DNA of 64,000 nt from Deltaproteobacteria bacterium (GTDB lineage: Bacteria > Myxococcota_A > Polyangia > Polyangiales > Ga0077539). The DNA lies in contig CANJUR010000005.1 in assembly GCA_947477565.1 (NCBI GenBank), positions 106,946 to 170,945 on the forward strand, in the 5' to 3' direction. Positions 57,025 to 64,000 of this stretch are shown here, one piece after another. The stretch's first letter is position 1, and every line of letters starts with the position of its first letter. The translations under genes and the position numbers were made by a program. Under the pieces are notes generated by a model that ran no database searches, was not told where the DNA came from, and was given only the letters and a program-made list of their open reading frames with translations.

Positions 57025-57732
57025 TCAGCCGCCGGGGTCGGAGGGGTCCGAGGCGAAGCGGTACCCGACGCCACGCACGGTGTGGATGTACTCCCCAGCG
57101 ACGCCGAGCTTCTCGCGCAGCCGCTTGATGTGCGTATCGACGGTGCGGGTCTCGACGTGCATCTGAAGACCCCAGACGTCGGCGAGGAGCGCGTCGCGGC
57201 TCTGCACCCGGTTGCGACGGTCGATGAGGGTCGAGAGTAGCCGAAACTCCAACGCTGTCAGCACCACCTCGGCCCCGTCCACGTAGACCCGATGCGCGGT
57301 GAGATCGACCTTCAGCCGCCCGAAGGTGATGACGTCCTCCGCCGTGCCCTCGGGGTCGCTGCGCCGAAGAACGGCGCGGATCCGGAGGATGAGTTCGCGC
57401 ACACTGAAGGGCTTGGTGACGTAATCGTCGGCGCCAAGTTCGAAGCCCACCACACGGTCGATCTCCTCGCCCCGTGCGGTCACGATGATCACGGAAATTT
57501 GGCGGGTGGCAGCGCCGCTCTTGAGCGCCCGGCACACGTCCGTCCCCGAGCCGTCTGGCAGCATCAGATCGAGCAGCACCACGTCCGGCTCGAACACCGT
57601 GGCGAGCTTCAAGACCTCCGTCGCCCGGCCCACGGAGCGAGTCTCGAAGCCGGCCTCATGCAGGTTGAACTCCAACAGCCGAACGAGGTCGGGCTCGTCC
57701 TCCACGATCAGCACGCGCGGTGTCTGGCTCAC
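57025..57732 (-). CDS. phoB: Phosphate regulon response regulator PhoB-like
   Basis: 235 aa from GTG 57732. Receiver domain: LIVEDEPDL, phospho-acceptor Asp in LLDLMLPDG, Lys in GADDYVTKPFSVREL. C-terminal winged helix: LTALEFRLLSTLI, TRTVDTHIKRLREKLG and TVRGVGYRF, the OmpR/PhoB type. The adjacent kinase, the divergent pst genes and a candidate PHO box ahead of it argue for PhoB over other OmpR-type regulators. The longer frame back to 57804 would run through the box and lacks conserved residues. Confidence 0.9.
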   Translation of the reverse strand: MSQTPRVLIVEDEPDLVRLLEFNLHEAGFETRSVGRATEVLKLATVFEPDVVLLDLMLPDGSGTDVCRALKSGAATRQISVIIVTARGEEIDRVVGFELGADDYVTKPFSVRELILRIRAVLRRSDPEGTAEDVITFGRLKVDLTAHRVYVDGAEVVLTALEFRLLSTLIDRRNRVQSRDALLADVWGLQMHVETRTVDTHIKRLREKLGVAGEYIHTVRGVGYRFASDPSDPGG

Positions 57733-57756
57733 AACGCGGTCTCTTATCCCACGACC

Positions 57757-57774
57757 GTGACAGTCTCGAAACAG
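57757..57774 (-). promoter_or_regulatory. Candidate PHO box for phoB-phoR
   Basis: On the minus strand the 18 bases read CTGTTTC, GAGA, CTGTCAC: two 7-base half-sites on an 11-base period, the second one perfect and the first matching 4 of 7. This is the spacing bound by PhoB. A GATAAG that could serve as a -10 follows 8 bases later, which would place transcription close to the GTG start. It lies only 24 nt from that start. Confidence 0.6.
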
Positions 57775-57860
57775 CTGCGCGAGGCCTCCGGGGAGTCTGC
57801 GCACGCACGCGCAATGTTCACCGGACCGTCACCCAAGAGCGGTTGCGCTGCCACGACAAG

Positions 57861-57878
57861 CTGTCACCGTTCAGCTTT
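57861..57878 (+). promoter_or_regulatory. Weaker candidate PHO box for the pst genes
   Basis: Plus-strand CTGTCAC, CGTT, CAGCTTT: first half-site perfect, second poor. It has the correct spacing and direction for the divergent pstB-phoU-pstC-pstA unit, but no recognisable -10 follows. Could be chance. Confidence 0.35.
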
Positions 57879-57882
57879 GACC

Positions 57883-58695
57883 GTGTTGAGACTCGCGCCA
57901 GACCTTTTCGTGCCCCCCGAGTCCGCTCCCGCGCAGGCGACGCCCGCGAAGATCGACGTGCGTGGCCTGAACTACTTCTACGACGGTCGGCAGGTGCTCT
58001 TCGATGTCGATCTCGGGCTCCCGCCGCACAAGGTGACGGCGTTCATCGGGCCATCCGGGTGCGGCAAGAGCGCGCTACTGCGAGCGTTGAATCGCCTCGA
58101 CGAGCGACGCCCCGGCACGCGCGTGACAGGCACCATCACCCTCGACGGCGAGGACATCCACCGCCCCGACACCGATCTGCGCCGCCTACGCCGCCGAGTC
58201 GGGATGGTCTTCGCCCAACCGCGGCTCTTCCCTGGATCGGTCTTCGACAACGTCGCATACGGACTGCGCACCGCCGGAATCGACGACCTCCGAACGCTCA
58301 CCGACCGCGTGGAGACCGCCCTCCGCCGCGCCGACCTCTGGGACGACATCCGCGACCGCCTCGCAGACGACGCCCGCTCGCTCAGCCCAGGAGCCGCGCA
58401 GCAACTTTGCATCGCCCGCGCGCTCGCGGTCGGCCCGGAGGTGCTCCTTCTCGACGACCCTACGGGCGCGCTCGATCCCATCGCCACGGCGCGCATCGAG
58501 GGCCTTCTCGCAGACCTTCGCGAGAGCCTCACGATCGTCGTGGTGACGCATGCGCCGCAGCAAGCTGCCCGCGTCTCGCAGCGCATCGCCCTCTTCCACG
58601 ACGGCCGCCTCGTCGAGGTGGGCGACACCCGCGTGGTCTTCACCCGACCCCGCGAGCGACTCACGCTGGACTACCTCACCGGGCGCTACGGCTGA
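57883..58695 (+). CDS. pstB: PstB-like phosphate ABC transporter ATP-binding protein with degenerate catalytic motifs
   Basis: 270 aa. It aligns with PstB from end to end (KIDVRGLNYFYDGR at the start, LDYLTGRYG at the end). Walker A is intact: GPSGCGKS. Other motifs are changed: Q-loop FAQP where PstB has FQKP; signature LSPGAAQQLC where PstB has LSGGQQQRLC; Walker B ends DDPTGALDP where the catalytic Glu should be (DEPCSALDP). The H-loop His (VTHA) is kept. ATP could still bind, but fast hydrolysis is doubtful. Start: GTG 57883 chosen; GTG 57910 and ATG 57814 are alternatives. Confidence 0.88.
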   Translation: MLRLAPDLFVPPESAPAQATPAKIDVRGLNYFYDGRQVLFDVDLGLPPHKVTAFIGPSGCGKSALLRALNRLDERRPGTRVTGTITLDGEDIHRPDTDLRRLRRRVGMVFAQPRLFPGSVFDNVAYGLRTAGIDDLRTLTDRVETALRRADLWDDIRDRLADDARSLSPGAAQQLCIARALAVGPEVLLLDDPTGALDPIATARIEGLLADLRESLTIVVVTHAPQQAARVSQRIALFHDGRLVEVGDTRVVFTRPRERLTLDYLTGRYG

Positions 58696-58699
58696 CGCG

Positions 58700-59392
58700 A
58701 TGCCCCACTCCGGCGGACACCGCTCCCGCGACTTCGAAGACGAACTCCGGGAGCTCCGTAGTCACCTCCTCGCGATGGGCGCGCGCTGCGAGCGAGCGAT
58801 CCACCTCGCGGTGACGGCGTTTCTCGACCGCGATCTCGGGCGCGTGCAGGAGGTCGAGGCACTCGACGCACGCATCGACCGCGACGAGATGGAGATCGAC
58901 GAACTTGCCATCCACATGCTCGCGCTCCGACAGCCCGTCGCCGACGACCTCCGCTTCATCACGACGACGCTGAAGTTCGTCACCGACCTCGAGCGCATCG
59001 GCGATGAGGCGGTCAACCTCTGCGAGCGCGTCGCGGAAATCGCCCTCGCCCGGGCGGTGCCGCCGCACCCAGAACTCGCAGAGATGAGCGACGCCGCCCA
59101 GTCGATGCTGCGCGAGGCCCTCGACGCCTTCGTCGAGCGGGACGCCGAACGCGCGGAGGCCGTGCTGCGCCGCGACGAGGAGGTCGATGCCCTCTACAGC
59201 CGCGTCCTGCGCGAGGTGTTCGCGTGGATGCGCGTGCACCCCGAGGAGATTCCTGCGGGCCAGGCCGTCGCCTCAGCGGCCAAGTACGTCGAGCGCGTCG
59301 CCGACCACGCCACCAACCTCGCCGAGCACGTCGTCTTCATGGTGCGCGGCATCGACGTGCGACACCGGCGCTCCGAGCGACCGCGACCGTGA
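58700..59392 (+). CDS. phoU: Phosphate signalling protein PhoU
   Basis: 230 aa. Two PhoU repeats: DFEDELRELRSHLLAMGARCERAI, VQEVEALDARIDRDEMEIDELA, LRFITTTLKFVTDLERIGDEAVNL, and the second DEEVDALYSRVLREV, ASAAKYVERVADHATNLAEHVVF. PhoU links the Pst transporter to PhoR and restrains the kinase when phosphate is plentiful. It sits between pstB and the permeases, 4 nt after pstB and overlapping pstC by 4 nt (GTGA), an uncommon order. Confidence 0.93.
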   Translation: MPHSGGHRSRDFEDELRELRSHLLAMGARCERAIHLAVTAFLDRDLGRVQEVEALDARIDRDEMEIDELAIHMLALRQPVADDLRFITTTLKFVTDLERIGDEAVNLCERVAEIALARAVPPHPELAEMSDAAQSMLREALDAFVERDAERAEAVLRRDEEVDALYSRVLREVFAWMRVHPEEIPAGQAVASAAKYVERVADHATNLAEHVVFMVRGIDVRHRRSERPRP

Positions 59393-60189
59393 GCCCGCTC
59401 GGCGTCGGTGACCGATGGCTCGCTCGCGCGCTCCGGGCCTGCGCCACACTGCTGTTTACCGGGTCCGCGGTGCTCGCCGCCGCAGTGCTCGCCCGCGGAG
59501 TTCTCGGCCTCATCGAGAACAACCCGCGCGACCTCCTGCCGGCCACCCGCGCCACTCTGGCCTGCGCCGGCTTCGCGACCCTCCTCGGCGCCCTCCCCGG
59601 CTTCGCCGCCGCCGTGTACTCCGCCGAACTCGCACCGGAGGCCTGGCGCGTCCGCGTGGTTCGCGTGCTCGAAGTCTGCGCGGCCCTCCCGGGAGTGGTC
59701 TTCGGCTTCGCCGCTCTGCGCGTCCTTCGGGTGCTCGGAGTCACCCATGCGACCACCCTCATCACCGGCCTGGTGCTCGCCGTGATGATTCTGCCCACGG
59801 TCGCGCTCCTCTCCGTCGCTGCGCTGCGCTGCGCACCGGAGTCACTGCGAGAGGCTAGCGAAGCCCTCGGCGCGTCGGTCTGGCAGACAACCTGGCGAGT
59901 CGTGGTTCCTGCCCATTGGCGGGGCCTCGCTGCAGCGGGCTGCAGCGGGTTTGCCCGCGCGGCGGGAGAGACCGTCGCGGTACAATTACTCGCCGCCCAC
60001 AGCGGCGGACCCCACACCCTCACCTCCCGCATCATCGACGAACTCCCCCGCGCGCCGCCCTCCTCCTCATGGAATCACTCCCTCTTCGCGATGTCCCTGG
60101 TGCTGCTGATCCTGTCCACGGGAGTGGTGCTCCTCGCGCGCCCGCCCGCTCGCTCGAGCCCCTCGGACGAGGCCTCCTCGCGACGCTGA
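59389..60189 (+). CDS. pstC: Phosphate ABC transporter permease, PstC-like
   Basis: 266 aa, about six membrane helices. The EAA-type coupling loop is EASEALGASVWQTTWRVVVPAHWRGLAAAGCSGFARAAGE (conserved EA, G and P). It is shorter than E. coli PstC (319 aa), missing most of the N-terminal periplasmic extension. Start GTG 59389. Whether this or the next gene is PstC or PstA cannot be settled by eye; order suggests PstC first. Confidence 0.8.
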   Translation: MSPLGVGDRWLARALRACATLLFTGSAVLAAAVLARGVLGLIENNPRDLLPATRATLACAGFATLLGALPGFAAAVYSAELAPEAWRVRVVRVLEVCAALPGVVFGFAALRVLRVLGVTHATTLITGLVLAVMILPTVALLSVAALRCAPESLREASEALGASVWQTTWRVVVPAHWRGLAAAGCSGFARAAGETVAVQLLAAHSGGPHTLTSRIIDELPRAPPSSSWNHSLFAMSLVLLILSTGVVLLARPPARSSPSDEASSRR

Positions 60190-60890
60190 CCGCCCTCGTC
60201 GTGCTCGCCCTCGTCGCCCTCGTCGCGGGACTCCTCCTCGGCGGTGCCCTGAGCCTGCGCGCGCAGCCCGCCGCGCTCGGCCCCGCCCTCCACGCCCTCG
60301 GCCGCACGGTGCGCCTCGCCGCCCTCGCCACCGCGCTCGCCCTCGCGCCGGGTCTCTCGCTCGGCCTCTGGCTCGCCCGCGTCGCCGACGACTCCATCCT
60401 CTCACGCGCCGTGCGCAGCGCCCGCGCCGCCGCCACGGCTTTACCTGCCGTTGTATTCGGCCTGGCAGGTTGGGTTCTCGTCGGCGTCTCCACGGGTCTT
60501 CGGGGCACCACCCTCGCCATGGCGCTCGTCCTCGCGGCGATCAACCTACCGTGGCTGTCTTCGCTCGCCGAGGGCGCGCTGCGGGCGGTTCCGGCCGAGC
60601 TTGAGGAGGCCTCGCTGGCCCTGGGCGGATCGCAGGTCGCGACCATCTTCCGCGTGACGCTGCCGCTGGCGGCGCGCGGCATACTCGCGGCGGTGGTTCT
60701 CTGCCTCGGTCGCAGCTTCGCGGAGTGCGCACCACTGCTCTGCGTCGCCCCCGTCCCCGCCGAAGCGCCGCTCACCGTGACCCTCTGGCTCGCCCCGGCA
60801 GACTCTGCCGAGGCGGCGGTGGGTGCTGCCCTCCTGGCAGCGCTTGCGCTTGCGACCTCCGCTGCAGGAAGACGCCTCCGCAGCCCCTGA
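60069..60890 (+). CDS. pstA: Phosphate ABC transporter permease, PstA-like
   Basis: 273 aa with about six membrane helices. EAA-like loop: EEASLALGGSQVATIFRVTLPLAARGILAAVVLCLGRSFAE. The first ATG lies at 60069, inside pstC, giving a 121-nt overlap, and no ATG, GTG or TTG start appears in the first conserved helix. The overlap may be real, or the true start may be a weak codon further in. After the stop there are 285 nt to sfsA containing a decayed GGDEF frame. Confidence 0.78.
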   Translation: MESLPLRDVPGAADPVHGSGAPRAPARSLEPLGRGLLATLTALVVLALVALVAGLLLGGALSLRAQPAALGPALHALGRTVRLAALATALALAPGLSLGLWLARVADDSILSRAVRSARAAATALPAVVFGLAGWVLVGVSTGLRGTTLAMALVLAAINLPWLSSLAEGALRAVPAELEEASLALGGSQVATIFRVTLPLAARGILAAVVLCLGRSFAECAPLLCVAPVPAEAPLTVTLWLAPADSAEAAVGAALLAALALATSAAGRRLRSP

Positions 60891-60899
60891 AAACATTCG

Positions 60900-61154
60900 C
60901 GACATTATCCAGCGTTCTTCCATGCCCCAGAGGCGGTGCACGCTCGCGCGGAGTGCCTGCGACATGCGATCGAGGCGAAGCAAATGCTGCACGGAAACAG
61001 CACCACGGCGGCATGGGTCACCGTGAGTGTCAGTGCGGCCACGCTGCGGGCGGGCGAAAACGACGGCACCGCCCTCGTTGCCGCGGGGGATTTCCCGCTC
61101 TATCAAGCCAGGCGCATCGGTCGTAACCAGGTCGTCGCAGACCAACCGCGCTGA
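60900..61154 (+). pseudogene. Fragment of a GGDEF (diguanylate cyclase) C-terminal domain
   Basis: In frame: FHAPEAVHARAECLRHAIE, then WVTVSVSAATLRAGE, then FPLYQARRIGRNQV before the stop. These correspond to the last third of a GGDEF domain (AERLRxAIE, VTxSxGxA, ALYxAKxxGRN), but the GGDEF signature itself and everything upstream are missing. In healthy copies the sixth-from-end motif reads DxALYxAK; here FPLYQAR. No start or upstream domain. A relic of a c-di-GMP cyclase. Confidence 0.65.
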
Positions 61155-61175
61155 CTTCGAGAGGCTCGCACCACC

Positions 61176-61976
61176 GTGGACATTGATTTCCTCCTCCCCT
61201 GGTCGGCACCTCTGGAGTCCGGCCGGTTGGTGCGTCGGTACCATCGCTTCCTCGCGGACATCGTGCTCGACGATGGCCGCGCGATCACCGCCCACTGCGT
61301 CAACAGCGGGATGATGGAGGGCCTCGTCCGCCCCGGCGCGCGGGTCTGGGTGTGCGCGGCCGCGAACCCATCGCGCAAGTTGGCCTTCACCTGGTGCGCC
61401 ATGGAGATCGACGGGGTGCGCATCGGCGTTGATACCATCCTCCCCAACCGGCTTGTGCGGGCGATGCTTGAGGCGCACGCCATCCCGCGGATGGGACCGT
61501 ACGAGACGGTTCGGCCGGAGTATCCACACGTGGCTGGCAGCAGGGTGGACTTCCGCCTCGCGGCCCCCGGGCTTGTGCACGACGTCGAAGTGAAAAACTG
61601 CCACCTCGTCTACCCCGACCGCCGCGCGTATTTCCCCGACTCGGTGAGCCTGCGCGCAACGAAACACCTCCTCGCGCTCATCCAGGAGCGCCGCCGGGGA
61701 ATCGAGGCGACGGTGCTCTTCGTGGTTCAGCGCCGGGACGCACAGTGCGTCCGCCCGAGCGACGTGCACGACCCGGACTTCGGCGCGGCGGCGAGAAAGG
61801 CCGCGGCGGCTGGGGTGAAGTTTCGCGCACTGCGGTCGACCCCCACCGACGCCGGCCTTCAGGTGCTCGGAACCCTCCCCGTGGACCTCGCCGAGTACGG
61901 CCTCGCACGGCCCGCCCGCTGGCGCGAAGCGCTGCGCCCGGAGTCCGGCTGGGAGCGCCCCCGCAAGGCCTCGTAG
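61176..61976 (+). CDS. sfsA: Sugar fermentation stimulation protein homologue SfsA
   Basis: 266 aa, GTG start with GAGAGG nearby. Family hallmarks: LVRRYHRFLADIVLDDGR, CVNSGMMEGLVRPGARV, DTILPNRLVRAML, VEVKNCHLVYPDRRAYFPDSVSLRATKHL (endonuclease-like core with conserved VKNxxL). SfsA is DNA-binding and related to nucleases; its role outside E. coli is not defined. It has no operon partner visible. Confidence 0.9.
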   Translation: MDIDFLLPWSAPLESGRLVRRYHRFLADIVLDDGRAITAHCVNSGMMEGLVRPGARVWVCAAANPSRKLAFTWCAMEIDGVRIGVDTILPNRLVRAMLEAHAIPRMGPYETVRPEYPHVAGSRVDFRLAAPGLVHDVEVKNCHLVYPDRRAYFPDSVSLRATKHLLALIQERRRGIEATVLFVVQRRDAQCVRPSDVHDPDFGAAARKAAAAGVKFRALRSTPTDAGLQVLGTLPVDLAEYGLARPARWREALRPESGWERPRKAS

Positions 61977-62033
61977 CCCTTCCCCCGTCGCGCACCAGAA
62001 ACTGGCGCACCGCCAACGAACTCACTACACCGT

Positions 62034-62855
62034 TTGCCCCACATGGCACGCACCCCCGCTGAGTCCCGACACACCCCCGACCTCTGTGCCGCCGCCTTCG
62101 AGGCACTGCTTTTACGCATCGAGGCGATCGACGCGGCCGCGCTTCTCGCCGCGCCACCCGACCTTCGCGCCGTCGTGCGAACGGCCCTGGAAACCACCGA
62201 TCTGGCCGACAGCGACGACCTCCGTCCGCGCTTCGCCCGGCTCCCGGCGGAGGAGTTTGCGCCGACGACCCCGGCGAGCCTCCGAGATGCGGCGCGCGCG
62301 ATGCGCCACATGTTGCTACGCCGCGACGCCGCCGAGGCCCAGGGCTCCGGCGTGTTGCTCTCGGACGAGTTCGCCACGCACGCGCACGAAACGCGGGCCC
62401 GCATGCTGAAGGTCGCCCTGCACTACTTCGAGGACGACGCCCTGCACGCGACAGAGTTGAAGCGCATCGGGCGCAAGAAGGGACACGCTCCGCTGCGCGA
62501 CGACCTTGAGCGCCTCGCCAACTTCTACGAGTCCCAGCGCGACGTGATCGAGCGCGACCCGAAGTACTACCGCGCGGAGGACATCGCCGAGGCGCGGCGC
62601 ATCGCGACGGAGCTCACCCGGCTCATGAAGGCCGCGCAGTCCGACGAGCTTGGGCAGTGGGACGCGCGCCTCGCGCAGGCGTTCACGTTGCTCGTCCCGG
62701 CGCACGAGGAGATGCGGGCGGCGGGGCAGTTTCTGCTGCGCAGCGGCGGGGCCGAGCGCTTCGCGGCGCTGCCCGGTGTGCGCCGACGCATCCGCAAGGA
62801 GTCGCCAGAATCCGTCTCCGCGATCGTGGCAGATCCCGCCGCCACGGCGGACTGA
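62034..62855 (+). CDS. Hypothetical helical protein
   Basis: 273 aa with no signal peptide, membrane helix or motif I recognise. Predominantly alpha-helical, with many Ala, Arg and Glu (ARRIATELTRLMKAAQSDELGQWDARLAQAF). Central part: MLKVALHYFEDDALHATELKRIG and DDLERLANFYESQRDVIE. The ATG at 62034 or the one at 62043 could be used. The long frame and orderly composition argue for a real gene. It follows sfsA after 57 nt. Confidence 0.7.
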   Translation: MPHMARTPAESRHTPDLCAAAFEALLLRIEAIDAAALLAAPPDLRAVVRTALETTDLADSDDLRPRFARLPAEEFAPTTPASLRDAARAMRHMLLRRDAAEAQGSGVLLSDEFATHAHETRARMLKVALHYFEDDALHATELKRIGRKKGHAPLRDDLERLANFYESQRDVIERDPKYYRAEDIAEARRIATELTRLMKAAQSDELGQWDARLAQAFTLLVPAHEEMRAAGQFLLRSGGAERFAALPGVRRRIRKESPESVSAIVADPAATAD

Positions 62856-63381
62856 GCACCGCGCGTCCTTCCGCCCTTCCCTCGCCACCGATCGCTGGCA
62901 CATCCGCGGATTCGTGCGGCCTTCAGGCACATTGCCGTCGGATACCGTCAGAACGATGACCTGTCTCGCTCGCTGCGGGCTGAAGCCATAGGCACACTTG
63001 CGAGACGGGCATTCCGGAGAGTCGACCGTGCCGTTGGGGTGACGGTTGTTTCGTCGAGAATCAAAGGCGCTTCGGAAGCAATCCAGGATCCCTGATGAGG
63101 CGTCCAATGACCCCACCACGAAGGCGCTCCCCAGCGCTCGGCCTACCCGAACGTCTTCCCCGCTCTCACACCCCCATGAAGTCCGTATAAAATATTACAA
63201 AATCATGTAATATTAATGATGCGAAGCTCCCCGGGGTTTGCGCTGTCGAGAGCACCCGCTCACGTGGCGTCGAGCTCGGCGCCGTGGGGGTCGAGGAGGT
63301 CGGCGAGGCCGAGCTTGAGGTCCGAGAGCGAGACCTGGTCGAAGGGTATGGAGCGAGGGTCGCGAGCGCCAGGGAGCTGCG
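62856..63381. other. Intergenic stretch with no recognisable gene
   Basis: About 525 bases between the hypothetical gene and a decayed fragment. A minus-strand frame reading SPECPSRKCAYGFSPQRA is protein-like in part but has no start or family. The stretch holds an AT-rich island near 63185-63215. Confidence 0.45.
63191..63214. promoter_or_regulatory. AT-rich perfect 9-bp inverted repeat, operator-like
   Basis: AATATTACA (63191-63199), spacer AAATCA, TGTAATATT (63206-63214). It is perfectly symmetric and sits in an AT-only island (from TATAAAAT just before) inside very GC-rich DNA, the form expected of a transcription-factor site overlapping a promoter. No convincing gene starts immediately on either side, so the target is unclear. 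Confidence 0.45.
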
Positions 63382-63738
63382 TCAAGGAGACGGTGCAGCC
63401 GATCGATCGGGCGCGGTGGTGGTCGAGGGAAGGTGACGGGACGATCGATCGGGCACGGGAGCTGCCGGAGGGAGGCGCCAGGCCGGCTGATCGCGGACCT
63501 GGGATGCCAACGGCAGCAGGGCCCCTTCGAGCCCGGTGCGGAAGGCCTCCGGGTCGGTGCTCAGGTAGAAGCGATCGGGGCCGTAGGGACGCGGCCGTAC
63601 CCCGGCGATGGCCATGGCGTCGGGGTTGCGGATGGTGCGCGCGAGTTCCGGGTCGGGGCAGCTCAATCCCATCACGAGGGTGTCGCTGCTCTCGCGCCGA
63701 TAGCTAATAATGAGATCGACGTTGCGGGCTGGGACGAT
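63382..63738 (-). pseudogene. Truncated coding fragment, source unknown
   Basis: The frame between 63738 and 63382 reads like real protein for about 80 residues (VDLIISYRRESSDTLVMG, LSCPDPELARTIRNPDAMA, YGPDRFYLSTDPEAFRTGL), bounded upstream by a stop and with no good start. The end becomes a short-repeat tail (two GATCGATCGGGC units in the DNA), suggesting the true C-terminus is lost. I cannot name the family. Confidence 0.45.
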
Positions 63739-63833
63739 CTACCCCAAAAGCCGACTGGCCATGGAATCGGTGAAGGCTCACCGCCGCTGCGCTGGGTGTT
63801 TCAGGTTTCCTCGCTCAAGGAGCAGTGCTTTCT

Positions 63834-64000
63834 ATGTCCCATTCCATTCGTGTTCGCGGTGCGATGCACTACGGCGTGGCCGTCGCGATGCTGGGTGTCC
63901 TCGGTCAAGGGTGCCTCGATCGCCCCGTGGCCCAGCCTGACACCCGGCTCCAATCGGGGGTGAGCCTCGCGATCCAGAACAACGCCGTCGACTCCGTCGA
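63834..64000 (+). CDS. Lipoprotein gene, 5' part only (probable VWA-type lipoprotein)
   Basis: AAGGAG at 63817-63822, then ATG 63834. The N-terminus is a basic start and hydrophobic core with a lipobox (VAMLGVLGQGCLDRPV), followed by AQPDTRLQSGVSLAIQNN. In myxobacteria, short lipoprotein leaders of this style often precede a VWA metal-ion-dependent domain, but the domain itself is beyond the window. The gene continues past the right edge. Confidence 0.6.
   Translation, partial: MSHSIRVRGAMHYGVAVAMLGVLGQGCLDRPVAQPDTRLQSGVSLAIQNNAVDSV

Overview
The window is GC-rich throughout, with dense, often 4-bp-overlapping genes. It carries Ser/Thr protein kinases with long proline-rich C-terminal tails, lipoproteins with D/A-rich linkers and VWA or sulfatase-modifying domains, a DUF1592-DUF1552 pair and an AgmX/PglI-type protein. 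Together these point to a myxobacterium-like member of the Myxococcota, perhaps Polyangiales/Sandaracinaceae. That placement is inferred from gene style; no rRNA or tRNA gene is visible. The DNA looks chromosomal. I see no insertion sequence, phage, plasmid or CRISPR feature.

Layout. 2-3187: two co-directional secreted proteins (DUF1592/1588 and DUF1552). 3198-11248 (minus): a VWA+formylglycine-generating-enzyme-like lipoprotein, GNAT acetyltransferase, M1 peptidase, Ser/Thr kinase and membrane phosphoesterase. 11346-15106 (plus): five genes joined by 4-nt overlaps (RlmI-like rRNA methyltransferase, HAD-IIB phosphatase, membrane-anchored unknown, SAM methyltransferase, DUF167). 15120-19742 (minus): a second kinase and a thrombospondin-type-3 outer-membrane protein. 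19827-23149: mpl and rnr. 24089-27204 (minus): enoyl-ACP-reductase-like SDR, beta-barrel protein and NtrY-like histidine kinase. 27249-30477: pqqC-pqqD-pqqE followed by an unrecognised 376-aa gene. 30485-37819: two lipoproteins, a desaturase, an acyl-CoA dehydrogenase, a DAACS-type transporter and an SDR. 37959-50615: a surface-polysaccharide or glycolipid locus with TylF- and FkbM-type methyltransferases, a GT-C membrane enzyme, a desaturase, a TPP enzyme, a HAD phosphatase, a NeuB-like synthase, Zn-ribbon methyltransferases and a GT2. 50651-52757: an ECF sigma factor and its partner membrane protein. 52946-53878: nadA. 54021-54602: a solitary PduT-like microcompartment shell protein. 55222-60890: phoR-phoB divergent from pstB-phoU-pstC-pstA. 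61176-62855: sfsA and an unknown gene. The right end is decayed sequence and then the start of a lipoprotein gene.

How genes work together. PhoR/PhoB and PstB/PhoU/PstC/PstA form a phosphate-sensing block with a candidate PHO box between the divergent arms. However, PstB has lost several ABC catalytic motifs and there is no pstS here. The PQQ genes lack a visible pqqA and pqqB. In the polysaccharide locus, the TPP-enzyme/HAD/NeuB-like trio could make an unusual keto sugar or acid that the methyltransferases decorate.

Most unusual items: the lone PduT homologue without its Fe-S cysteine, the degenerate PstB, the unknown gene behind pqqE, the TPP/HAD/NeuB-like trio, and several gene fossils. 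The fossils are an FkbM paralogue with an internal deletion ending in a 39-bp duplicated element, a GGDEF remnant, and two unassigned fragments.
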